In this document: piece after piece, positions 8,811-16,313 of the stretch
Layout: the number at the start of each line of letters is the position of its first letter
Position numbering within the stretch: position 1 is the stretch's first letter
NCBI RefSeq assembly: GCF_900107245.1
Contig: NZ_FNPG01000008.1
Span: forward strand, 62,001-126,000
Source: Lachnobacterium bovis DSM 14045
GTDB lineage: Bacteria > Bacillota > Clostridia > Lachnospirales > Lachnospiraceae
DNA length: 64,000 nt
Reading direction: 5' to 3'
Program-made: the position numbers and the translations under genes
Notes under the pieces: generated by a model
What the model was told of the DNA's origin: nothing
The model's input: the letters and a program-made list of their open reading frames with translations, nothing else
Databases searched by the model: none

Positions 8811-9629
8811 ATGTTAATCTTTTTTTCGGATTTAGATAAAACTTTAATTTATTCGTATAAGCATGACATAGGAAAAGAAAAAGAATTAGTTGAGATGTAT
8901 CAGGGGCGAGAAGTCTCTTATATTTCAAAAAAGACATCAGACTTGTTAAAAAAAATGATGGGTACAAGAAAAATAGCAGAAAATAATAATGTTTTATTTG
9001 TGCCAACAACGACAAGAACAATTCAACAATACAATAGAATTACGCTTCCAATCGAAAAACAAAAATTTGCATTGGTTTGTAATGGAGGAATTCTTTTAGA
9101 AGAGGGAAATATTAATCAAGTATGGTATAAAAAATCGTTAGAAATAATCAAGGATTCTAACGCAGAAATTAAAAAAGCTATATCCATTCTAGAAAAAGAC
9201 GAAAGTGTAAATTTTGAAATAAGGTATATTGAAGATTTATTTGTTTTTACGAAAAGTGAGGAGCCTCAAAAAACGTTGAATAATTTAAAAGAATCAATAG
9301 ATCAAGAGAAGGTTGATGTTTTTTTGAATGGAGTAAAAGTCTATGCCGTTCCTAAAAAACTTACAAAAGGAAATGCAGTAAAAAGATTTATCGATTTTTA
9401 TAAAAATAATATAAAACAAGATGATATTAAAACAGATGATATAAAAGCAGAGGATATTAAAACAGTTGCAGCAGGTGATTCGCTTTTTGATATTTCTATG
9501 CTAGAAAGTGTGGATCAAGCTTTTGCACCTTTCGAACTATTAGCCGAATATCCTCATTTAAAAAATATAAAAACGAATTCTGATAATCAATTATTTTCGG
9601 AGAAGATTTTAGAGAGTCTATTAGAATGA
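8811..9629 (+). CDS. HAD-superfamily phosphatase of the Ter-associated module
   Basis: A 272-residue protein. It shows HAD motif I as FFSDLDKTLI (nucleophile near residue 7), motif II in VPTTTRT, a lysine near 213-219 in the KGNAVKRFI segment, and motif IV in AAGDSLFDISML. This layout matches the HAD-IIB (Cof/sucrose-phosphatase-like) class. A HAD phosphatase of this kind is a recurrent companion of the CitE-like and YceG-like genes beside terD, which fits the location. An AAGGAGA site precedes the ATG. A short low-complexity run (DDIKTDDIKAEDIKT) sits just before motif IV and looks like a local 15-bp duplication. The substrate is unknown. Confidence 0.82.
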   Translation: MLIFFSDLDKTLIYSYKHDIGKEKELVEMYQGREVSYISKKTSDLLKKMMGTRKIAENNNVLFVPTTTRTIQQYNRITLPIEKQKFALVCNGGILLEEGNINQVWYKKSLEIIKDSNAEIKKAISILEKDESVNFEIRYIEDLFVFTKSEEPQKTLNNLKESIDQEKVDVFLNGVKVYAVPKKLTKGNAVKRFIDFYKNNIKQDDIKTDDIKAEDIKTVAAGDSLFDISMLESVDQAFAPFELLAEYPHLKNIKTNSDNQLFSEKILESLLE

Positions 9630-9735
9630 ATACCATAAAAGATGAATTTGAATCGTGAATTAGAATGAAAAATGCGCACTTACAAACAAAATATCAGACA
9701 ATAGAAAAATAAAATAAAAAATATCAGAAAAAGGG

Positions 9736-9764
9736 TTGACATATTTAAAAGTGCATGTTATATT
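9736..9764 (+). promoter_or_regulatory. Near-consensus extended -10 promoter of the unassigned RNA
   Basis: TTGACA (9736-9741), 17 bp, TATATT (9759-9764) preceded by TGT as an extended -10. This is among the best promoters in the window. Transcription would start near 9771, where no coding frame follows. Confidence 0.8.
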
Positions 9765-9770
9765 ATATAT

Positions 9771-10207
9771 AACAAATCACTTAGTGAAGAAAAGAGGTTG
9801 AGCTAGAAAAAAGGTTTAGTTTAGAAAAAGAATAGTTTATTGAATCACTTAGGAATAAGAAAAAATAAGTGTACTAAGTGAAATACAAAAAGGAGGTACG
9901 GTCCAAAAGGAACGTTACGTTGGCAAGAAGCAACCAAGCAAACTAAAGTCGAATCAGAAACCAATAGACAATGGAATAATATGAGAGTAGGTATTTGGTA
10001 TTAAAGTTTAGTTAGATAGTATCGTTTGCTACTGAAGTCTATTAGGAAGACGAAAGAAGAGATTTTAGAATGTTTTTTAACTGGTGGCTGAGACAATACT
10101 CAAGCCATTAAGAAAAGGCATAACGGAGGTATAGGCCATTGGAAATCACAAATTGATAGGCGTCGTTCGAATTTAAAATTTTTCGGATGACGCCTATCTT
10201 ATTTTAT
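9771..10207 (+). ncRNA. Candidate structured non-coding RNA of unknown family (~435 nt)
   Basis: The stretch lies between a near-consensus promoter and a strong terminator and contains no open frame beyond a few codons. Several pairings are visible. A 5' domain is closed by TCACTTAGT (9777-9785) with ACTAAGTGA (9873-9881); a second TCACTTAG at 9845 competes for the same arm. A hairpin GTACGGTCC/GGAACGTTAC (9897-9922) has an AAAA loop. A long-range stem pairs CTAAAGTC (9943-9950) with GATTTTAG (10061-10068), nested around CCAATAGAC (9961-9969) with GTCTATTAGG (10037-10046). A hairpin at 10082-10110 has arms TGGTGGCTGAG and CTCAAGCCATTA. It lacks the conserved cores of RNase P, tmRNA and SRP RNA. 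It ends 56 nt before xth, so it could instead be a long attenuated leader. Confidence 0.6.
10155..10207 (+). terminator. Strong intrinsic terminator of the unassigned RNA
   Basis: GATAGGCGTC (10155-10164) pairs with GACGCCTATC (10189-10198). The pairing continues inward for seven more pairs (GTTCGAA with TTCGGAT), giving 17 bp, followed by a U-rich tail (TTATTTTAT). It lies 56 bp upstream of xth. Confidence 0.88.
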
Positions 10208-10263
10208 AAAATAATGGTACAATTAATCCGATAAATAAAATAACTATTTTTTAGGAGACTAAT

Positions 10264-11019
<756 letters not shown>

Positions 11020-11074
11020 AGTAGTCAAGTAAAAAAATAAAAATAAATAATGAATTTTTTTTACATTTAGCCCA

Positions 11075-11103
11075 TGGAAAACAAGTATTGCTTGCGTTAT
11101 AAT
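11075..11103 (+). promoter_or_regulatory. Probable promoter of the small Cys-rich gene
   Basis: A perfect TATAAT lies at 11098-11103; the -35 at 17 bp distance (TGGAAA, 11075-11080) is poor. The start would be near 11110, 34 nt before the ATG. Confidence 0.4.
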
Positions 11104-11143
11104 TAGACTCGTTGTTGATAAATAAGGAGGAGCGTGTATAATT

Positions 11144-11320
11144 ATGGTAAATGAAGTGTTAGATGAAGTAATGCTAAAAGGGAAATGTAAAGGAAAAGCT
11201 GAGGCAGTAGTAAGGTGTCAATGCAATATTGAGGATGCACCGAAGAATTGTCCGCAAGCTGAAAAATGTATGTTTTATTCATATTACAAGTGCTCTAAGT
11301 ATTGGAAGCGCTTAGCATAA
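11144..11320 (+). CDS. Small cysteine-rich protein, 58 aa, unknown function
   Basis: ATG 11144 to TAA 11318-11320 encodes 58 residues with six cysteines (15, 25, 27, 36, 42, 50) in segments KCKGK, RCQCN, KNCPQAEKCMFY and YYKCSKYW, and a net basic charge. AAGGAGG lies 13 nt before the ATG, a long spacing. The gene has its own TATAAT upstream and a new promoter just downstream, so it is probably monocistronic. The cysteine spacing suggests a metal-binding or disulfide-bonded fold, but I do not recognise the family. Confidence 0.6.
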   Translation: MVNEVLDEVMLKGKCKGKAEAVVRCQCNIEDAPKNCPQAEKCMFYSYYKCSKYWKRLA

Positions 11321-11349
11321 AGAGAATTGAAAATTTAATAAAAATTTAA

Positions 11350-11378
11350 TTGATTTATGGTGAAGCACATATTATAGT
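11350..11378 (+). promoter_or_regulatory. Promoter of the phosphoesterase leader
   Basis: TTGATT (11350-11355), 17 bp, TATAGT (11373-11378). Transcription would start near 11385, about 155 nt before the gene, leaving a leader that contains a TTAGTAT/ATACTAA stem and then a terminator. Confidence 0.6.
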
Positions 11379-11466
11379 ATAGTAGATGCGTTTTTAGTAT
11401 TTACCTCATAACGATATTTTACAGAAGATACTAAATGATGCTATATTGATATTAAATTGATGACTA

Positions 11467-11510
11467 GGGGTTCTTGAGGTGGCGAAGCGGCCACACCAAG
11501 GCCCTTTTTT
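11467..11510 (+). terminator. Terminator hairpin inside the phosphoesterase leader
   Basis: GGGG at 11467 and GCCC at 11501 close a GC-rich stem that includes CTTG/CAAG and GTGG/CCAC around a 2x2 internal loop, followed by TTTTTT. It is downstream of a good promoter and 30 nt upstream of the start codon, so it can act as an attenuator. It could also end a small RNA starting at ~11385. Confidence 0.7.
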
Positions 11511-11539
11511 GTTCTTTTATAAAAAACGGAGGGATTAAA

Positions 11540-12040
11540 ATGAAAATTTTAGTATTAAGTGATTCACACGGAGATGTTGATTCGATGGTAGAAGTTGTAA
11601 CAAAAGAAAGACCAGATGCAATATTTCATTTGGGCGATTTGATAGGAGATGCCCAAGAATTACATAATGAATTTCCAAATATTCCATTTTATATGGTCCC
11701 AGGTAATTGCGATGGATATGGTTACGATGATATAGAGGCTTCTGAAAAAGTTGTTGAGTTGGAAGGTAAAAGATTTCTTCTTTTACACGGACATACAAGA
11801 GCTGTTAAGTTAGGATATATGTCGTTAGAGTATCGTGCAAAAGAATTAGAAGTGGATGCAGCCTTATTTGGACATACACATGTGCCGTATGCTGATTATT
11901 TCGGTGAAACTTTAATTTTTAATCCTGGTAGTATTGGACAACCACATTATGGAGAAGACCCAACTTATGGCATTTTAAAAATAATTGGGGATAATATCAA
12001 ATATGAGCACTGCGTATTTTCTGAGGTGTGTTCCAGGTAA
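11540..12040 (+). CDS. Metallophosphoesterase, YfcE/MJ0936 type
   Basis: A 166-residue calcineurin-like phosphoesterase with all five metal-site motifs: LSDSHGD near residue 7, HLGD, VPGNCD, LLHGHT, and FGHTH. Relatives hydrolyse small phosphodiesters with Mn2+ or similar metals; the natural substrate is unclear. I chose ATG 11540 because the protein then begins directly with the first beta strand (MKILVLSDSHGD), and GGAGGG lies at 11528. The frame stays open upstream to 11474, but that part overlaps the terminator hairpin and would be odd sequence. Confidence 0.9.
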   Translation: MKILVLSDSHGDVDSMVEVVTKERPDAIFHLGDLIGDAQELHNEFPNIPFYMVPGNCDGYGYDDIEASEKVVELEGKRFLLLHGHTRAVKLGYMSLEYRAKELEVDAALFGHTHVPYADYFGETLIFNPGSIGQPHYGEDPTYGILKIIGDNIKYEHCVFSEVCSR

Positions 12041-12180
12041 TAAAATAAAAAAATCATTAATAAAACACATAAATAAGATTTTTGATTCATTTTTTCACGG
12101 ATAATGCAAATAAATCGTTTTTTTATAGAAAAATTGTTGTTTCATAACTACAAGTTATAAATAGAATAAAAATAAAAAAA

Positions 12181-12210
12181 TTGACTGTATAGGGGGTTAT
12201 GGTTTACAAT
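12181..12210 (+). promoter_or_regulatory. Promoter of aspartate kinase
   Basis: TTGACT (12181-12186), 18 bp, TACAAT (12205-12210). The start near 12217 leaves a leader of about 30 nt, too short for a lysine riboswitch. It also rules out the upstream in-frame start at 12212. Confidence 0.65.
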
Positions 12211-12247
12211 ATTGTTTGAATTTTATAAAAATAACGAGGAGCGAAAA

Positions 12248-13567
12248 ATGGTAAAAGTAGTTAAATTTGGTGGAAGTTCGTTAGCAAGTGCAGAACAGTT
12301 TGCTAAGGTTGGAAAAATTATACGTGCAGATGAAACAAGAAGATATGTTGTACCAAGTGCACCAGGTAAGAGACATTCAAAAGATACTAAAGTTACAGAT
12401 ATGCTTTATAAATGCTATAGTTACGCAGAAGCTGATGAGGACTTTCGTGTTTTATTAATGAAAATTAAGGATCGTTATGATTCTATTATTAATGGTTTAA
12501 GAATAAAAGTAAGTTTAGATAATGAATTTAAGACTATTAGTGATAATTTTAAAGCTAAAGCAGGTGAAGACTATGCAGCATCTCGTGGAGAGTATTTAAA
12601 TGGTATTGTGATGGCTGCATATTTAGGATATAAATTTATTGATGCGGCAGAAGTAATTTTCTTTGATGAAGATGGTAATCTTAATATGGATAAAACCATT
12701 AAAGTTTTAGGGGAAAGACTTTCAAAAGAAGAAAAAGCCGTTATTCCTGGATTCTATGGAAGTTTACCAGATGGAACAGTAAAAACATTTTCAAGAGGTG
12801 GATCTGATATTACAGGTTCAATAGTTGCAAGAGCCGTACACGCTGGTTTATATGAGAACTGGACAGATGTATCTGGTTGTTTGGTTGCTGATCCAAGAAT
12901 TATTGATAATCCAGTTCCAATTGAAGTAATTACATATAGAGAATTAAGAGAATTATCATATATGGGAGCTTCTGTTTTACATGAAGATGCTATTTTCCCA
13001 GTTAGAAAAGCTGGTATTCCAATTAATATTAAAAATACAAATGCACCAGAAGAACCAGGTACATTAATTGTTGAAAGCACAGTTCAAAAACCTGATTATA
13101 CAATTACAGGTATTGCTGGTAAAAAAGGATTTGTAGCAGTAAATATTGATAAAGATATGATGAATGGTGAAGTTGGCTTCTGTAGAAAAGTTTTACAGGC
13201 ATTTGAAGAAGCAAATATTTCAATCGAGCACATGCCATCAGGTATTGATACTATGACAGTATTTGTTCACCAGGATGAATTTAAAGAAAAAGAGCAGCAG
13301 ATTATTGGTTCAATCAGAAGAAATCTTGATCCAGATGTAATTGATATGGAAGGAGATTTAGCATTAATCGCAGTTGTTGGGAGAGGAATGAAGGCTACAA
13401 GAGGTACAGCCGGAAGAATTTTCTCTGCATTAGCACATGCAAGAATTAATGTAAAAATGATAGATCAGGGTTCATCAGAACTTAACATTATCATTGGAGT
13501 AAGCAATAGCGACTTTGAAGAAGCAATAAAAGCTATTTATGATATTTTTGTAGAAACAAAATTATAA
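12248..13567 (+). CDS. Aspartate kinase
   Basis: A 439-residue monofunctional aspartokinase, the first step from aspartate to lysine, threonine, methionine and diaminopimelate. Visible: VVKFGGSSLA at the N terminus (kinase glycine loop), SRGEYLNGIVMA, FSRGGSDITGSIVA, WTDVSGCLVADPRII, and two C-terminal ACT-type regulatory segments (VNIDKDMMNGEVGFCRKVLQAFEEANISIEHMPSG and ALIAVVGRGMKATRGTAGRIFSALAHARINVKMIDQGSSELNI). ATG 12248 follows GAGGAG and starts exactly at the family N terminus. The short unstructured leader suggests control by feedback at the ACT domains rather than by a riboswitch. Confidence 0.94.
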   Translation: MVKVVKFGGSSLASAEQFAKVGKIIRADETRRYVVPSAPGKRHSKDTKVTDMLYKCYSYAEADEDFRVLLMKIKDRYDSIINGLRIKVSLDNEFKTISDNFKAKAGEDYAASRGEYLNGIVMAAYLGYKFIDAAEVIFFDEDGNLNMDKTIKVLGERLSKEEKAVIPGFYGSLPDGTVKTFSRGGSDITGSIVARAVHAGLYENWTDVSGCLVADPRIIDNPVPIEVITYRELRELSYMGASVLHEDAIFPVRKAGIPINIKNTNAPEEPGTLIVESTVQKPDYTITGIAGKKGFVAVNIDKDMMNGEVGFCRKVLQAFEEANISIEHMPSGIDTMTVFVHQDEFKEKEQQIIGSIRRNLDPDVIDMEGDLALIAVVGRGMKATRGTAGRIFSALAHARINVKMIDQGSSELNIIIGVSNSDFEEAIKAIYDIFVETKL

Positions 13568-13587
13568 AATAATATATTTTTTATAAG

Positions 13588-13636
13588 AACCGTTGAGTAT
13601 AAGAACCGTTGGGTATAATGTTACTCAGCGGTTTTT
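13588..13636 (+). terminator. Terminator with a duplicated 5' arm
   Basis: AACCGTTGAGTA (13588-13599) pairs with TACTCAGCGGTT (13622-13633), followed by a U-run. A second near-copy of the 5' arm, AACCGTTGGGTA (13604-13615), can pair with the same 3' arm using G-U pairs. Confidence 0.85.
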
Positions 13637-13803
13637 TCGCATAAATCTATGAAGTCTTATGATTTTTTATTATTTCATTCTAGGATTGTGAAAGTTTTTT
13701 TAAAACTTTTTGATTTTTCTGCAAAAAACTATATTTTCTTGCAAAAAAAACAATAATGATGTAAAGTTATAATATTGAATATTATGGAGGATGATTGAGA
13801 AAG

Positions 13804-14904
13804 ATGGAAAGTGAGATTTTTAAAAGAGCAAATGTTGCCAAAAAAAGACATTTGTTAGGATTTGCAGGTCTTGCAATTCTTTTATGTGCATTTATTATTG
13901 GATATACATGGGATATTAAAAATACGAATGCACACAGAGTTGACTTAGATAAGAAATTTATTAGTAAGTGTAAAGATGGAAATGCTGTTAAATTAACAAT
14001 TACTTCTGCACCAATTGAGGTTGCTAGTAGAGAAGGCTCAAAAGTAAAATATAGCATTGTTGAAAATGAGAATGCTTTGTATATTTTTGAAGCAAGTAAA
14101 GATGAAATGAAGAGCATCAGCAAAAAAATAAATAAAGATGGAAAATATGTTATCTATGGTGCTTTAAGAAAAATTTCTGCAGTTAGTGATGAGAGTGACT
14201 TAGAAAATTGCGTTGTTAAGTCATTAACTGATATGCAGGGAAAACAATTAATCGATAAAGAAGACTTCAACGACACATTTGGCGATTATATGGTTGAAAA
14301 TGGTGCGGATGGACATTCGTTATTTGGGGATGTTTTAATATTTTTAATGATTATTGACGGAATTGTTATGGTTATTTTCGTATTCCTATTATATGGTGAT
14401 AGAACCGCCACAAAGAGACTTGCTAAATATTCAACAGAAGAGTTAAAGAAAATTGAAGATGAAATAAAAGATTCTAAAACTGTAGCTATTGTGGATAATA
14501 AGTTATATTTAACACCTAACTATTTGGTTAGAGCATCTCGAAATTTAGTGATTTTGCCTTACGAAGACATTTGCTGGATTTATAAAAAAACAAATTCATA
14601 TGGATTTGTTAAGGTACCAGATCAATTAACTATTGCAACAATAGAGGGTTATTTTATTACAATTCCTAATAAGATGTTTGATTCAGATAAAGAAAAAACA
14701 AAAGTTATTGATATATGCGTAGAAAATAATCCAAATATAGCAGTAGGATATGACATTGGAAAAGAAAATAATTACAGAATAATTAGCAAAGACATGAGAA
14801 ATCTAGTAAAAATTGGGGAGGATCCAAGAGATAAATATAAAGATAAAAACTTTGTAGAATTATTAGATAAAAAAGACTTAGAAGTAGACGAAGAAGATGC
14901 ATAG
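13804..14904 (+). CDS. Two-helix membrane protein of unknown function (full-length paralogue)
   Basis: About 366 residues. A hydrophobic segment at ~16-36 (LLGFAGLAILLCAFIIGYTW) and a second at ~180-200 (VLIFLMIIDGIVMVIFVFLLY) flank a ~140-residue region that is probably outside the membrane. The C-terminal ~165 residues are probably cytoplasmic and contain KLYLTPNYLVR, PYEDICWIYKK, NNPNIAVGYD and GEDPRDKYKDKNFVELL. I do not recognise a characterised family. ATG 13804 is 13 nt from GGAGG; an in-frame TTG at 13795 is only 4 nt away, so the start is uncertain by three residues. It is followed by a perfect terminator and then by a truncated copy of itself. Confidence 0.8.
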   Translation: MESEIFKRANVAKKRHLLGFAGLAILLCAFIIGYTWDIKNTNAHRVDLDKKFISKCKDGNAVKLTITSAPIEVASREGSKVKYSIVENENALYIFEASKDEMKSISKKINKDGKYVIYGALRKISAVSDESDLENCVVKSLTDMQGKQLIDKEDFNDTFGDYMVENGADGHSLFGDVLIFLMIIDGIVMVIFVFLLYGDRTATKRLAKYSTEELKKIEDEIKDSKTVAIVDNKLYLTPNYLVRASRNLVILPYEDICWIYKKTNSYGFVKVPDQLTIATIEGYFITIPNKMFDSDKEKTKVIDICVENNPNIAVGYDIGKENNYRIISKDMRNLVKIGEDPRDKYKDKNFVELLDKKDLEVDEEDA

Positions 14905-14912
14905 TAAGAATT

Positions 14913-14943
14913 AATTCCTCACTTATAAGTGAGGAATTTTTTT
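14913..14943 (+). terminator. Perfect palindromic terminator
   Basis: AATTCCTCACTTA and TAAGTGAGGAATT form a 12-13 bp perfect stem immediately followed by a U-run, 9 bp after the membrane-protein stop codon. Confidence 0.93.
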
Positions 14944-14977
14944 ACATAAAAAAGAATCAATTAGCATTTGATTATAA

Positions 14978-15679
14978 AATAAAAAGGGCTTTAGAAACGG
15001 GACTATAAAAGCACTATATGAATTCCTATCAAGGAAATTATATGAGTGGAATGGTAAAGATAGTGACTCATTTATCGGACCTGGAGATATTTTTGGTGAA
15101 TACTATATTGTGAATGAAAGCACAGGCGAAAGTAAAATAGGATTTTTATCTAGAATAGCATTTAAATTATTAAAATATGATGTTTTGTTTTTAGTGTACG
15201 GAGTTTTACGTGTTATGCTTGATAGAAAGTATGGTAAGTACATGAAGAGATATACAGAATATGAAAGAGAAAAAATAGATGCAGAAGTATGTGGCGGCAA
15301 AAAAGAGTATATAGGCAAAATATATTTGACACCTACTTATTTCGTTTCAGATTTAGTAGCAGTACCGTATGAAGATATTTGTTGGATGTATTGTAAAACT
15401 ATTAAAAAAAATTTTATAAAAGCAAGTGAGCAATTAGTGGTTTCTACAATTGATGGTTTTACTTTTGCAGTAACTTGTTTTAAAAACAGGGATTATGATC
15501 CCAAAATTCTTGTAATGAGAAAATGTTTAGAAAAAAATCCAAATATTGCAATAGGATATGACAGACATAAAAAAGCTAGATATTCGAAACTAAAAAAAGA
15601 AATAAGAAGACTAAAAAGAGAAGGTAAAGATCCTATTAAGGAATATAGAAACAAGGATTTTGTAGTATATTTTGGATAA
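14978..15679 (+). pseudogene. Truncated duplicate of the upstream membrane protein
   Basis: The frame is open from 14978 (after TAA 14975) to 15679. It is homologous along its length to the C-terminal part of the preceding protein: PGDIFGEYY against NDTFGDYM, KIYLTPTYFVS against KLYLTPNYLVR, PYEDICWMYCK against PYEDICWIYKK, KNPNIAIGYD against NNPNIAVGYD, GKDPIKEYRNKDFV against GEDPRDKYKDKNFV. The first usable start is GTG 15110 (189 aa), yet readable homologous codons continue upstream of it without any ATG, GTG or TTG, and no ribosome binding site precedes 15110. The N-terminal helix and outer domain are missing and a terminator lies just upstream. I read it as a 5'-deleted tandem copy. It could still yield a short protein from the GTG. 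Confidence 0.68.
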
Positions 15680-15704
15680 GATAATAGAAATTGAATAGTA
15701 AAAT

Positions 15705-15801
15705 AATCCCTTATTAATACATATTTTAAATAGCCTATATTTTTACGATAATTTGTAAAAAAAGGATACATATCACTGAAAATATTAGTAAGGGATTTTT
15801 T
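15705..15801. terminator. Large bidirectional terminator between convergent genes
   Basis: AATCCCTTATTAATA (15705-15719) pairs over 15 positions (one G-U) with TATTAGTAAGGGATT (15783-15797). U-runs flank both sides in the respective directions, with a ~63-nt loop. It lies between the rightward pseudogene and the leftward TSCPD gene. Confidence 0.65.
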
Positions 15802-15852
15802 ACATAAAGTAATTATTTTTATATGATATTATATACAACTTTATATATAATA

Positions 15853-16116
15853 TTATGCTTGTTTACTTGCTTTGTAGGCTTCAATACAAGCGTTAGCAAG
15901 TTGATCACCGCATGAAGTGTTCTTGATGCCACATTTAATTCCTTGTATTCTGTTTACAACTTCTTCAACGGTCATGCCTTCAACAAGTTTAGGAATAGCC
16001 GCAAGGTTACCAGGACATCCACCAGTAAAAACAACATTTCTAACGATGTTTCCGTCCAATTCTAATTCAATTTTACTAGAGCAAGTTCCTTTTGTTTTAT
16101 AAGTATATTTGAACAT
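15853..16116 (-). CDS. TSCPD-domain protein (TIGR03905 type)
   Basis: An 87-residue protein. The cysteine pattern is TCSSKIELELDG, VVFTGGCPGNLAAIPKLVEGM, GIKCGIKNTSCGDQLANACIEAY. It matches the short TSCPD family seen across Clostridia, related to the C-terminal zinc-binding extension of some ribonucleotide reductases. The function of the free-standing form is unknown; a metal- or nucleotide-related role is only a guess. ATG at 16116 is preceded by GGAGG on the minus strand. It diverges from secA. Confidence 0.88.
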   Translation of the reverse strand: MFKYTYKTKGTCSSKIELELDGNIVRNVVFTGGCPGNLAAIPKLVEGMTVEEVVNRIQGIKCGIKNTSCGDQLANACIEAYKASKQA

Positions 16117-16251
16117 GTTTCCTCCTTGTATTACATCAAATTAATCCCAATTATAGCAAGTAATATTTGTTAGTTCAATAGCAATTGTTAAATGTAGTTA
16201 CAAATATGTAAATTGTTAAAAAAAAGTTAACAATTAGTTAATTACATAAGG

Positions 16252-16280
16252 TTGAGAATAATTGTTTAAAGTGATATAAT
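16252..16280 (+). promoter_or_regulatory. Promoter of secA
   Basis: TTGAGA (16252-16257), exactly 17 bp, TATAAT (16275-16280). The start near 16287 leaves a leader of about 27 nt. Confidence 0.78.
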
Positions 16281-16313
16281 TTTGTCATTGTTTATGATAG
16301 GAGTAGGTATAGG

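Noticed and set aside
9771-10207. RNase P RNA, tmRNA, SRP RNA or 6S RNA
   Set aside because: None of the conserved cores (for example the GAAAGTCC-type RNase P element or a 3' CCA-ended tRNA-like domain) could be found.
11474-11539. Longer phosphoesterase reading frame starting upstream
   Set aside because: The extra 22 codons overlap the terminator hairpin, and the protein family begins at MKILVLSDSHGD (ATG 11540).
12041-12247. Lysine riboswitch before aspartate kinase
   Set aside because: The promoter at 12181-12210 leaves only about 30 nt of leader, and no L-box core sequence is present.
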